Assembly: GCA_041477005.1 (NCBI GenBank)
Contig: JBGOUJ010000115.1
Coordinates: 1-15,255 of the forward strand
DNA: 15,255 bases
Direction: 5' to 3'
Source of the DNA: JBGOUJ01 sp041477005
GTDB taxonomy: Bacteria; Acidobacteriota; Terriglobia; Bryobacterales; JACQDG01
Shown here piece by piece: positions 1-6,916 of the stretch. Every line of letters begins with the position of its first letter. The first letter of the stretch is position 1. The position numbers and the translations under genes are program-made. The notes beneath the pieces were generated by a model. It did not search any database and was not told the origin of the DNA. It was given only the letters and a program-made list of their open reading frames with translations.

Positions 1-33
1 CTTTCTTGACGCCCCGGCACAACGGGTGATACC

Positions 34-873
34 GTGGGTTCAGTGCGTCTCCGAAGCGTTTTCTTCGCTGTCCTGGCAGGGATTTCGGTGTGGAGTGTGC
101 TGCTCGCGCTCGATCGCCCGTTCCGGGAATACCCGGGCGTGGAGTACGAAGACTTCCCGTTGCCGCCCGATTACCAGGAGCAGACCGAGTGGGCCTTTGC
201 ACGATTGATGTATCCTCCCGTGTCCCGCCGCTATGGTGGATTCGCGTTCTACGGAGACTGGACCCAAGGCGCTTCGAACTGGACGATGGACTACCCCCGC
301 TCCGACCGGCACTTTTCCGAGGCCGTGCGGCGGCTGACGCGGATCCACGCCCGGTCGGTCGAACAGCCCGTAAATCTGGATGACGGAGAGGATGTCTTCG
401 ACTGGCCGTGGCTCTACGGTGTGGAGGTGGGGCATTGGAACCTGACCGACGCCCAGGCCAAGAAACTCCGCGAGTATCTGCTCCGGGGCGGGTTTTTCAT
501 GTGTGATGATTTTCACGGCACCTGGGAATGGGACGTCTTCGTTGCCAGCATGAACCGCGTGTTCCCGGACCGCCCGATTGTGGAGATCGAGTCCTCCGAT
601 CAGATCTTTCACGTCATGTACGATCTGGACGAACGCTACCAGGTGCCGGGGGCGCAGTACCTGCGGTCGGGGCGGCTGTACGAGCACGACGGCGTGACGC
701 CGCACTGGAGGGGCATCTACGATGACAAAGGCCGGGTGATGGTGGCGATTTGCTTCAACATGGACCTCGGTGATTCCTGGGAGTGGGCCGACGATCCGCG
801 CTACCCGGAGAAGTTCTCGGCGCTCGGCGTTCGGATCGGCATCAATTACGTCCTCTACGCGATGACCCACTGA
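34..873 (+). CDS. DUF4159 domain-containing protein, exported or membrane-anchored
   Basis: This 279-residue protein starts with GTG; a second in-frame GTG at 43 would remove three residues, and neither has a strong ribosome binding site. Residues about 7-26 form a hydrophobic segment (FFAVLAGISVWSVLLAL) that should act as a signal anchor or signal peptide. The rest matches the DUF4159 family, a glutamine-amidotransferase-like fold of unknown activity common in Acidobacteria. Characteristic stretches are the FAFYGDW region, the YPRSDRHF region, the GHWNLTDAQ region, the LRGGFFMCDDFHG region and the C-terminal GINYVLYAMTH. No catalytic function can be assigned. The window begins 33 bp upstream, so its promoter and operon partners are unknown. 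It ends in a dispersed repeat (874-940) that separates it from the next gene. The family call is fairly secure; the biological role is unknown. Confidence 0.85.
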   Translation: MGSVRLRSVFFAVLAGISVWSVLLALDRPFREYPGVEYEDFPLPPDYQEQTEWAFARLMYPPVSRRYGGFAFYGDWTQGASNWTMDYPRSDRHFSEAVRRLTRIHARSVEQPVNLDDGEDVFDWPWLYGVEVGHWNLTDAQAKKLREYLLRGGFFMCDDFHGTWEWDVFVASMNRVFPDRPIVEIESSDQIFHVMYDLDERYQVPGAQYLRSGRLYEHDGVTPHWRGIYDDKGRVMVAICFNMDLGDSWEWADDPRYPEKFSALGVRIGINYVLYAMTH

Positions 874-940
874 ATGATGATTTGGTGATTTATTGATTTA
901 TTGATTCGAAACCCTGACCGTGCTTTACGGGCCTGGGTTA
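874..940 (+). repeat. One-armed copy of TGATT-unit dispersed repeat
   Basis: Immediately after the DUF4159 stop codon there are about three 8-bp units of the form TRTTGATT, ending in GAAACCC at about 907-913. After 21 bases comes GGGTT (935-939). The same unit and the same terminal AACCC/GGGTT pair occur in the inverted repeat at 14104-14194. The right TGATT arm is missing or has decayed here. It lies in the 5' flank of the ferredoxin/MBL gene at 953. Confidence 0.7.
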
Positions 941-952
941 GGTTGAGAGCAG

Positions 953-1825
953 ATGGCCCGCCTCGAGCTGAGTCTGCCCCAGAACGCCGCCGGCGAGTTT
1001 TTCGTCGACCGCTCCTGCATCGATTGCGACACTTGCCGCCAGGTGGCGCCGGCGGTGTTCGCCCGCTCCGAGGAAGTGGAGCAATCGTTCGTGCATCGCC
1101 AGCCGGCCGGCGACGAGGAGCGCACGCGGGCGTTGATGGCGCTGGTCGCCTGCCCCACCAGCTCGATCGGAACCGCTCACAAGACGGACGCCAGGCCCGG
1201 CGTTCGCCGTTTTCCCGAACACATCGCTGAGAATGTTTACTATTGCGGGTTCGCCTCCGAGCGGTCTTTTGGGGCTTCGAGTTATCTGATTCTCCGGCCC
1301 GAAGGCAACGTGCTTGTGGATTCGCCGCGCGCCGCCGGGCCGCTCGTCGAGCGAATCGGGGAACTCGGCGGGGTGAAGCTGATGTTCCTGAGCCATCGCG
1401 ATGACGTGGCCGATCACGCCCGCTTCCACCAGCGGTTCGGCTGCGAGCGGGTGATCCACCGGCTGGAGGGCATCGACGTCGAGCGGAGGCTCGAGGGCGA
1501 CGAGACCATCCCATTGGCCGAAGGTCTCACGGCCATTCCAGTCCCCGGCCATACCCGGGGCAGCGTGGCCCTGCTCTATCGGGATACATTCCTGTTCACG
1601 GGCGATCACCTGTGGTGGTCGGAACGGACCGGCGCGTTGCACGCTTCGCGGGCGGTGTGCTGGTATGACTGGGATCTACAGACCCGGTCGATGGAGCGGC
1701 TGCTCGATTTCCGATTCGAATGGGTCCTGCCCGGCCACGGCCGGCGGTGGCGGGCGGCCTCGGCGGCGGTGATGCGGGCCGAACTCGAACGGCTCGTTCG
1801 GAGAATGTCAGATGGAGGGCCGTGA
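953..1825 (+). CDS. Ferredoxin-domain / metallo-beta-lactamase-fold fusion protein
   Basis: The 290-residue protein begins at ATG 953 behind a weak purine stretch (GAGAG). Residues about 14-75 form a [4Fe-4S] ferredoxin module: C22, C25 and C28 in a CxxCxxC run and C67 followed by proline (ACPTS). Residues about 90-285 form a metallo-beta-lactamase fold: SHRDDVADH at 147-155, VPGHTRGS with H200, FTGDHL with D218 and LPGHGR with H262. The first metal motif departs from the usual HxHxDH: H148, D154 and H155 are present but the second histidine is absent and the spacing is longer. The fusion of a small ferredoxin and this HRDDVADH-type hydrolase resembles a group I recall from bacteria and cyanobacteria, without an established substrate. 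A redox-coupled hydrolase or oxidoreductase is plausible. It converges on the SDR gene, leaving only 15 bp between stop codons. Confidence 0.85.
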   Translation: MARLELSLPQNAAGEFFVDRSCIDCDTCRQVAPAVFARSEEVEQSFVHRQPAGDEERTRALMALVACPTSSIGTAHKTDARPGVRRFPEHIAENVYYCGFASERSFGASSYLILRPEGNVLVDSPRAAGPLVERIGELGGVKLMFLSHRDDVADHARFHQRFGCERVIHRLEGIDVERRLEGDETIPLAEGLTAIPVPGHTRGSVALLYRDTFLFTGDHLWWSERTGALHASRAVCWYDWDLQTRSMERLLDFRFEWVLPGHGRRWRAASAAVMRAELERLVRRMSDGGP

Positions 1826-1840
1826 TGCCGTCGAGGGGAT

Positions 1841-2656
1841 TCACATGTAGAGCCCGCCGGTAACGAGCAGGACGGCTCCGGTGACGTAGTCGGAAAGCGG
1901 CGAGGCCAGGAACAGGACGGGGCCGGCGGCGTCCTGCGGCGTGCCGGCGCGGCCGAGAGGGATCTGGTGGATGACGGCCTCACGCGTTTCCTTGGGGATG
2001 CCGAGGGCGATGTCGCCGGCGGCCGTGGCGCCTTTCTCCTTTTCCTGAGTGAGGCGCGTGTCGATGAAGCCGTAGGCCACGGCGTTGCAGGTGATGTTGA
2101 ACTGGCCCCACTCCTTGGCGATGGTCTTGGTGAGACCAACGATGCCCATCTTGGCAGCGGCGTAGTTGGCTTGGCCGGCGTTGCCGGCGACGCCCGAGGT
2201 GGAGCTGACGTTGATGATCTTGCGGCACGGCACGGCGCCGCGGGCGGCTTCTGCCTTGGCGGTCTCGCGCAGGTAGGGCGCGGCGGCGCGGATGATGTGG
2301 AAGGGGGCTTTGAGGTGGAGGTCGAGGATGGCGTCCCACTGCTGGTCGGTCATTTTGTGGACCACGGCGTCCCAGGTGAAGCCGGCGTTGTTCACCAGGA
2401 TGTCCAGGCGGCCGAAGCGGTCGAGGGCGGTGCGGATCCAGCGGTCGGGGAAGGCGGGATCGGTGACGCTGCCGGCGCAGACGGCTGTCTCCGCGCCGGC
2501 GCGCTGAATGGCTTCGGCGGCTTCGCGGGCGGGATCCTCATCGAGGTCATTGATCACCAGGCGAGCGCCCTCGCGGGCGAACAGCTCGGCGGTGGCGCGA
2601 CCGATCCCGCGGCCAGCGCCGGTGATCAGGGCAACCTTGCCATCCAACAGACCCAT
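1841..2656 (-). CDS. FabG-like short-chain dehydrogenase/reductase
   Basis: I place the start at ATG 2656, giving 271 residues (MGLLDGKVALITG), although the frame is open to 2749. An AAAGG motif about 8 bases upstream of this ATG supports it, and family homologues begin here. The Rossmann motif TGAGRGIG is at 12-19, NNAG at 89-92, and the catalytic S152, Y165 and K169 sit in a YAAAK motif. Asp37 at the end of the second strand (INDLDED) suggests NAD preference. The position usually held by the catalytic-tetrad Asn is His114 (DLHLKAPF), as in a subset of SDRs. Two extra stretches (about 130-145 and about 197-215) make it longer than the roughly 245 residues of typical FabG. It probably reduces or oxidises a 3-oxo/3-hydroxyacyl group; the acyl-CoA synthetase at 5142 would fit such a pathway, but they are not in one operon. 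Confidence 0.85.
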   Translation of the reverse strand: MGLLDGKVALITGAGRGIGRATAELFAREGARLVINDLDEDPAREAAEAIQRAGAETAVCAGSVTDPAFPDRWIRTALDRFGRLDILVNNAGFTWDAVVHKMTDQQWDAILDLHLKAPFHIIRAAAPYLRETAKAEAARGAVPCRKIINVSSTSGVAGNAGQANYAAAKMGIVGLTKTIAKEWGQFNITCNAVAYGFIDTRLTQEKEKGATAAGDIALGIPKETREAVIHQIPLGRAGTPQDAAGPVLFLASPLSDYVTGAVLLVTGGLYM

Positions 2657-2720
2657 CCTTCCTACCTTTCTTTGAGCGGCAGCTTGTCGCGGAAAGCGAT
2701 CGCTGCCTCGCCGTTTGCTT

Positions 2721-2750
2721 TTCGTTACTTTACCATCGGAGGGGTACAAT
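2721..2750 (+). promoter_or_regulatory. Candidate promoter of the coiled-coil gene
   Basis: TTCGTT at 2721-2726 and TACAAT at 2745-2750 are separated by 18 bases. The -10 hexamer ends six bases before the ATG at 2757, so transcription would start at or almost at the start codon. The GGAGGGG run at 2738-2744 is 12 bases or more from the ATG and would lie upstream of the transcript start, so it probably does not act as a ribosome binding site. Confidence 0.45.
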
Positions 2751-2756
2751 CAAGGC

Positions 2757-3098
2757 ATGGCTGTTTACGACGACGTCAAGAGAGCGTTGCAGGAGATCGT
2801 AGCCCCGCAACTGGGTGAAGTGCGCGGGGAAGTCGGCACGCTGCGCGCCGAGATGAAAGAGATGCGTGCCGAGATGGATCGGCGGTTTGGTCAAGTGGAT
2901 GCAAAGTTTGCCGAGGTGCGGTCCGAGATTGCCCAGTTGCGATCGGAGATGCGGCAGGAGACCAACAATCTGCACACGGACCTGGTTCGGATCGAACAGG
3001 TCTTTGGGGCCCGGCTGGAGAAGGTGGAATTGGTCGAGCGGCTCACGCGGGTGGAGGAGCGACTGGCCGTCGCTAGCAAGCCGGCTCCTGCTGCGTGA
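2757..3098 (+). CDS. Small coiled-coil protein of unknown function
   Basis: The 113-residue protein starts at ATG 2757 (MAVYDDVKRALQEIV); the frame is open to 2715 but the -10 motif just upstream favours this start. Residues about 18-100 are almost entirely charged heptad sequence, with repeats such as LRAEMKEMRAEMDRRF and VRSEIAQLRSEM, so a long alpha-helical coiled coil, probably a dimer or trimer, is expected. There is no signal peptide and no transmembrane segment. The tail (SKPAPAA) is Ala/Pro-rich. Its last 26 bases overlap the 3' end of aguA tail to tail. Similar short heptad proteins are common in this type of genome, without known function. The amino-acid pattern supports a real gene more than a shadow; still, no family was recognised. 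Confidence 0.65.
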   Translation: MAVYDDVKRALQEIVAPQLGEVRGEVGTLRAEMKEMRAEMDRRFGQVDAKFAEVRSEIAQLRSEMRQETNNLHTDLVRIEQVFGARLEKVELVERLTRVEERLAVASKPAPAA

Positions 3099-4089
3099 GG
3101 CAGTGGAGCGTTCCTAAACCCCAAACTAAATCTACGCTGTGGATGCCGATGACCTGGCGGCCGGGGAAAAGCTCGGCCAGGGTGGCCAGGGCGAGGCGGT
3201 CGTTTGGATCATGGAAGGTGGGCACCAGGACGACCTTGTTGGCGATGTAGAAGTTGGCGTAGCTGGCGGGAAGGCGCCGGTTGTCGAAATAGAGGGGTGC
3301 GGGCATGGGGAGGGGGACGACCTGCAAGGAGTGGCCGTCCTGGTCGGTCATCGAATGTAGTTGCTGTAGGTTCTCCTGCAATGGGGCGTGGTTGGGGTCG
3401 GCGGGGTTGGGCTCGACGGCAGCGACGACCGTGGAGGGGCCGACGAAACGGGCGATGTCGTCGATGTGGCCGTGGGTGTCGTCGCCGGCGATGCCGCGGC
3501 CCAGCCACAGAACTTTGCCGATGCCGAGGTGGCGGGTGAAAGCCGCTTCGAGCCGCTCGCGGCTGAGGCCGGGGTTGCGCTGCTGGGTCGTGCCGAGGAT
3601 GCACTCCTCGGTGGTCAGCAGCGTGCCGTGGCCGTCGACGTCGATGGCGCCGCCTTCGAGCACGAGGCCTGGCTCGAGCAGGGGCACGCCCAGCTTGCGG
3701 GCGGCGCGCCGGGCGACCTGGTTGTCGTGATGCCAGTTGGGGTATTTGGCCCAGCCGTTGAAGCGCCAGTTGTTGATAGCCAGCTTGGCGCCGCGCTTTA
3801 CAAACATCGGGCCGTAGTCGCGGGTCCAGGAGCGGTCGGTGGGGAAGCGCAGGAAGTCCACCTGGGACAGATCGACGCCGGCGCGGGAGAGCAGGCGGGC
3901 GGGGCGAGCGGGGTCCATGGTGAGGATGCGGACGCGCTCGGAGCGGTGCAGGTGGCGGACAATCTCGACGTAGATCCAGGGAATCGGGGCGAATTTGCCG
4001 GGCCAGTCGTCGCGGTTGTGGGGCCAGGCGATCCAGGTGGCGGCATGCGGCTCCCACTCGGCGGGCATGCGGTAGTGGCGCGTGGGCAT
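3073..4089 (-). CDS. aguA: Agmatine deiminase (agmatine iminohydrolase)
   Basis: It converts agmatine to N-carbamoylputrescine and ammonia, the first of two steps from agmatine to putrescine in the cytosol. The 338-residue protein starts at ATG 4089, although a TTG directly before it keeps the frame open to 4092. It carries the hallmark motifs of the peptidyl-arginine-deiminase/agmatine deiminase family: MPAEWEPH near the N-terminus, SWTRDYGP, LEGGAID, GDDTHGHID at 202-210 and the C-terminal GTLHCLTQQ with nucleophile C330. Length is close to the family's usual 340-370. The ATG overlaps the aguB stop in TGATG (one base), with no clear Shine-Dalgarno sequence, so translational coupling to aguB is likely. 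The C-terminus ends soon after the catalytic Cys and overlaps the convergent coiled-coil gene by 26 bp. Confidence 0.95.
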   Translation of the reverse strand: MPTRHYRMPAEWEPHAATWIAWPHNRDDWPGKFAPIPWIYVEIVRHLHRSERVRILTMDPARPARLLSRAGVDLSQVDFLRFPTDRSWTRDYGPMFVKRGAKLAINNWRFNGWAKYPNWHHDNQVARRAARKLGVPLLEPGLVLEGGAIDVDGHGTLLTTEECILGTTQQRNPGLSRERLEAAFTRHLGIGKVLWLGRGIAGDDTHGHIDDIARFVGPSTVVAAVEPNPADPNHAPLQENLQQLHSMTDQDGHSLQVVPLPMPAPLYFDNRRLPASYANFYIANKVVLVPTFHDPNDRLALATLAELFPGRQVIGIHSVDLVWGLGTLHCLTQQEPAC

Positions 4090-5096
4090 CAATCGATCAG
4101 GCGGGCCGTGAGGGCGCCGTAGGTATCAACTCGACGATCTCGAAGGAAGGGCCAGTTGCGGCGGACTTCCTCGATCCGCGCCGGGTCGCACTCGGCGTAA
4201 AGGATCTCCTCGCGGTCGTGAGACGCCTCGGCGAGGACGACGCCGAAAGGGTCGCAGACGAAGGAGCCGCCGAAGAACTCGATGCCGGGCCCGGAGGGCA
4301 GCCCGGATGGCGCCCCGGAGGGCGCGCCCGATGACAGCCCGGAAACCGTTCCGGAAGACGCCTCGGAAGGGACCCCGGAGGGCGCGCCGGAAAACGGCCC
4401 CGAGGGCGCCTCGGTAGGTCTTTCGTGGCCGACGCGGTTGACGGCGGCGACGTAGATGCCGTTGGCGATCGCGTGGGAGCGCTGGATGGTCCGCCAGGCA
4501 TCGTGCTGGGCGTGGCCGTGATCCTGTTTCTCGGCGGGATGCCAGCCGATGGCGGAGGGGTAGAACAGCACCTGGGCGCCGCGCAGGGCGATCAGGCGGG
4601 CGGCTTCCGGATACCATTGGTCCCAGCAGACCAGGACGCCGATGCGGCCGACGCGCGTATCGCAGGCCGGGTAGCCGGCGTCGCCGGGGGTGAAGTAAAA
4701 CTTCTCGTAATAGAGCGGGTCGTCGGGGATGTGAGTCTTGCGGTAGCGACCGACAAGCGAGCCGTCGGCGTCGAGGATGACGGCCGTGTTGTGATAGACG
4801 CCGGGCGCGCGGCGCTCGAAAATCGAGCCGACCACGACGACCTGCCGCTCGCGGGCCGTGCGCGAGAGAGTCTCGGTGGTGGGGCCGGGGATCGGCTCGG
4901 CCAGATCGAACAGCGCGGCGTCTTCCCGCTGGCAGAAATACTGGGAGCGGAAGAGCTCCTGCAGGCAGACGGCCTGGGCGCCCGAGCGGGCGGCCTCGCC
5001 GATGCGCTCGACGGCGCGGGCGAGGTTGTCGGCCGGGTCCGGCGAGCAGGCCATCTGGACCAGGCCGATGGTGAACTTGGACGTCGCCGCGCTCAT
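4089..5096 (-). CDS. aguB: N-carbamoylputrescine amidase with an in-frame repeat insertion
   Basis: This nitrilase-superfamily enzyme hydrolyses N-carbamoylputrescine to putrescine, carbon dioxide and ammonia, completing the route begun by aguA. The catalytic triad is visible as E47 (CLQELF), K120 (YRKTHIPDD) and C157 (VLVCWDQWYPEAARL). The substrate-type signature PLYYEKFYFTPGD and the GIEFFGGSFVCDPFG segment fit the AguB group. The protein has 335 residues, about 40 more than usual. The excess equals a low-complexity tract at 230-269 made of ten tetrapeptides close to xPSG, placed in a loop between the NRVGHE and GIEFFGG segments. Removing it restores normal length, so the enzyme may well be active. 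Start ATG 5096 lies eight bases below a -10 box, and no ribosome binding site is clear. First gene of the aguB-aguA operon. Confidence 0.93.
   Translation of the reverse strand: MSAATSKFTIGLVQMACSPDPADNLARAVERIGEAARSGAQAVCLQELFRSQYFCQREDAALFDLAEPIPGPTTETLSRTARERQVVVVGSIFERRAPGVYHNTAVILDADGSLVGRYRKTHIPDDPLYYEKFYFTPGDAGYPACDTRVGRIGVLVCWDQWYPEAARLIALRGAQVLFYPSAIGWHPAEKQDHGHAQHDAWRTIQRSHAIANGIYVAAVNRVGHERPTEAPSGPFSGAPSGVPSEASSGTVSGLSSGAPSGAPSGLPSGPGIEFFGGSFVCDPFGVVLAEASHDREEILYAECDPARIEEVRRNWPFLRDRRVDTYGALTARLID
4290..4409 (-). repeat. In-frame 10 x 12 bp minisatellite inside aguB
   Basis: Exactly 120 bp can be read as ten 12-bp units. On the plus strand the commonest form is CCGGAGGGCGCC or CCGGAGGGCGCG, with diverged members. 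In the aguB frame they encode APSG, PFSG, APSG, VPSE, ASSG, TVSG, LSSG, APSG, APSG and LPSG. The 12-bp period preserves the reading frame. Unit divergence is mostly at the first and second residues, while the final SG is kept in nine of ten units. Confidence 0.9.
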
Positions 5097-5104
5097 CAGC
5101 TTTG

Positions 5105-5133
5105 ATTATGGGGCACAGAAGGCGTGTTGTAAA
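5105..5133 (-). promoter_or_regulatory. Candidate aguBA promoter
   Basis: On the minus strand TTTACA (5133-5128) and CATAAT (5110-5105) are separated by exactly 17 bases, a good sigma-70-type match. The -10 box ends eight bases before the aguB ATG at 5096, implying a very short or absent leader. Its -35 box physically overlaps the plus-strand -10 box proposed for the acyl-CoA synthetase. Confidence 0.6.
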
Positions 5134-5135
5134 AT
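5130..5135 (+). promoter_or_regulatory. Candidate -10 box for the acyl-CoA synthetase gene
   Basis: TAAAAT at 5130-5135 lies six bases before the GTG at 5142, the same spacing as at the coiled-coil gene. No convincing -35 hexamer is present; TTATGG at 5106-5111 (18 bases away) is the best weak candidate. The assignment is tentative. Confidence 0.35.
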
Positions 5136-5141
5136 CGGGTC

Positions 5142-6788
5142 GTGCCAGACAAAGCCATTCGGGATGAAGCCATGCTGAGCTATGCGCGCGGGCCGGAAAT
5201 GCCGCTGCTTGAGAAGACGATCGACCAGGCGCTGCGGGATACGGTGGCGCGGTTTCCGGGTCACGAGGCTCTGGTCGTGCGGCACCAGAACGCCCGGCTC
5301 ACCTGGCGGCAATTCGATGAACAGGTGGAGCGGACGGCGCGCGGGCTGGCTGGGCTGGGCCTGATACCCGGCGACCGAGCGGGACTGTGGGCGACCAACT
5401 GCATGGAATGGGTCCTGCTGCAACTGGGTTGCGCGCGGGCCGGGGTGGTGCTGGTCAATGTCAACCCGGCGTATCGCTCCCACGAGCTCGCGTACGTGCT
5501 GCGCAAATCCGGGATGCGGGCGATCTTTCTGCGAGAGAAGGATGCTCGGGCGAACTACGGCGAGATCCTGGAGCAGGCCCGGGCGGGGCAGGAGCTGGCG
5601 CTGCAGCACGTCGTTTGGCTGGGCCAGGAATCGTGGGAGGGGATGCTGGCGAGCGGGAAGGATCTGCCGGTCGAGCCGATCGCGCCCGACGACGTGACCA
5701 ACATCCAGTACACGTCGGGGACGACCGGGTCGCCCAAAGGTGTCCTGCTGACCCACCGCAACCTCATCAACAATGGCTACCTGATCGGCCTCGGCTTGAA
5801 GGCCACGGAGCGGGACCGCATCTGCGTTCCGGTGCCGCTCTACCACTGCTTCGGCTGTGTGATCGGCACGCTGGGGTGCGTGACCAGCGGCGCCGCGCTG
5901 ATCCTGCCGTCGGCGCAGTTCGACGCGCTGGCGACGCTCGAAGCGATCCACGCCGAGCGGGCCACGGCGGTGTACGGGGTGCCGACGATGTTCATCGCCG
6001 AGCTCGAGCATCCGGAGTTTGGCCGCTTCGACCTAACCTCGCTGCGCACCGGCATCATGGCCGGGGCGCCGTGCCCGATCGAGGTGATGAAGCGGGTCGC
6101 GGACCAAATGCATTGTTCGGAGATGACCATCGCGTACGGTCAGACCGAGACTTCGCCGGGCATCACGCTGTCGAGGGTGGACGACAGCCTGGAGCTGCGC
6201 GTCTCGACGGTGGGCTGCGCGCTACCGTGCACGGAAGTGAAGATCATCTCGCCGGGGTCCGGCGAGACGGCGCCGGTGGGTGAGCAGGGCGAGCTGTGCA
6301 CCAGGGGCTACCTCGTGATGAAGGGCTACGATCAGGATCCGGAGGCCACGCGGCGGGTGATCGACGAGGAAGGCTGGCTGCGCACGGGGGACCTCTCGAC
6401 CATGCTGCCGAACGGCTATTTCCGCATCACCGGCCGCGCCAAGGAGATGATCATCCGGGGCGGGGAAAATATTTATCCCCGCGAGATCGAGGAGTTTCTC
6501 TACACCAATCCCAAGGTTGCCGATGTTTACGTGGTCGGGCTGCCGGACATCAAGCTGGGCGAGACGGTGCTGGCGTGGATCCGGCTGAAGAAGGGAGAGA
6601 CGGCGACCGAAGAGGAAATCCGGGATTTCTGCCGCGGCAAGATCGCCCACTTCAAGATTCCGCAGTACATTCGCTTTGTCGATTCCTTTCCGATGACCGC
6701 CACCGGCAAGATCCAGAAGGTCCGCATCCGCGAGCAGGAGATCAAGGCGCGCGGCCTCGAAGCGGCGGCGAGGGTCGAGACGGCCTGA
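5142..6788 (+). CDS. Fatty-acyl-CoA synthetase (AMP-forming, ACSF2-like)
   Basis: It should activate a fatty or related carboxylic acid with ATP and CoA, through an acyl-adenylate, to acyl-CoA and AMP. The 548-residue protein shows the ANL-superfamily core motifs in order: YTSGTTGSPKG phosphate loop at 190-200, YGQTETSP from 332, GWLRTGDL with D417, GRAKEMIIRGGENIYPREIE hinge region, and TGKIQK with the catalytic lysine K523. The overall pattern, including the N-terminal NPAYRSHELAYVL stretch and the PLYHCFGCVIG region, is that of medium-chain ACSF2-type synthetases; the exact substrate is unknown. GTG 5142 is chosen because it follows the -10 box by six bases; ATG 5172 (MLSYARG) is a serious alternative, with a weak GGGA before it. 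It is divergent from aguB, with 45 bp between the start codons. Confidence 0.9.
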   Translation: MPDKAIRDEAMLSYARGPEMPLLEKTIDQALRDTVARFPGHEALVVRHQNARLTWRQFDEQVERTARGLAGLGLIPGDRAGLWATNCMEWVLLQLGCARAGVVLVNVNPAYRSHELAYVLRKSGMRAIFLREKDARANYGEILEQARAGQELALQHVVWLGQESWEGMLASGKDLPVEPIAPDDVTNIQYTSGTTGSPKGVLLTHRNLINNGYLIGLGLKATERDRICVPVPLYHCFGCVIGTLGCVTSGAALILPSAQFDALATLEAIHAERATAVYGVPTMFIAELEHPEFGRFDLTSLRTGIMAGAPCPIEVMKRVADQMHCSEMTIAYGQTETSPGITLSRVDDSLELRVSTVGCALPCTEVKIISPGSGETAPVGEQGELCTRGYLVMKGYDQDPEATRRVIDEEGWLRTGDLSTMLPNGYFRITGRAKEMIIRGGENIYPREIEEFLYTNPKVADVYVVGLPDIKLGETVLAWIRLKKGETATEEEIRDFCRGKIAHFKIPQYIRFVDSFPMTATGKIQKVRIREQEIKARGLEAAARVETA

Positions 6789-6792
6789 GGCG

Positions 6793-6855
6793 GAACCACA
6801 GATAAACACAGATGAGCAGATTAGACACGGGGCGCCTGTGCTCGTCTGTGGTTTC
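6793..6855. repeat. CCACAGAT-type imperfect inverted repeat
   Basis: Just after the acyl-CoA synthetase stop, GAACCACAG at 6793-6801 is mirrored by CTGTGGTTTC at 6846-6855, and CACAGATGAGCA (6807-6818) pairs with TGCTCGTCTGTG (6839-6850) with one mismatch. The left side holds two ACAGAT copies. There is no T-run, so it is not a classical terminator, although it could act as a Rho-independent-like 3' hairpin. It resembles short dispersed intergenic repeats that I recall from several phyla. Confidence 0.65.
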
Positions 6856-6879
6856 ACTAGGGCGGTCAGGTCTTGGCTT

Positions 6880-6897
6880 CGACGAGAACGACGAGAA
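6880..6897 (+). repeat. Tandem 9-bp direct repeat upstream of receptor promoter
   Basis: CGACGAGAA occurs twice in succession (6880-6888 and 6889-6897), ending eight bases before the -35 box of the TonB-dependent receptor promoter. The position suits an activator or repressor half-site pair, but chance cannot be excluded. Confidence 0.4.
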
Positions 6898-6900
6898 CAA

Positions 6901-6916
6901 GGTACTTGAGTGTACC
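6901..6916. promoter_or_regulatory. Palindrome surrounding the -35 box, candidate operator
   Basis: GGTACTTGAGTGTACC is a perfect inverted repeat with 5-bp arms (GGTAC and GTACC) and a 6-bp spacer. The spacer is exactly the -35 hexamer TTGAGT of the receptor promoter. A protein dimer bound here would block RNA polymerase. Confidence 0.45.

Noticed and set aside
40..870. A minus-strand open frame of 276 codons opposite the DUF4159 gene
   Set aside because: His/Arg/Val-rich translation without family motifs; the plus strand reads as a coherent DUF4159 protein.
4290..4409. Frameshift or assembly artefact in aguB
   Set aside because: The tract is exactly 10 x 12 bp, stays in frame, and is flanked by intact conserved AguB sequence on both sides. 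Units have diverged, unlike an assembly stutter of identical copies.
6793..6855. Rho-independent terminator of the acyl-CoA synthetase gene
   Set aside because: The hairpin is imperfect and lacks a following T-run on either strand.
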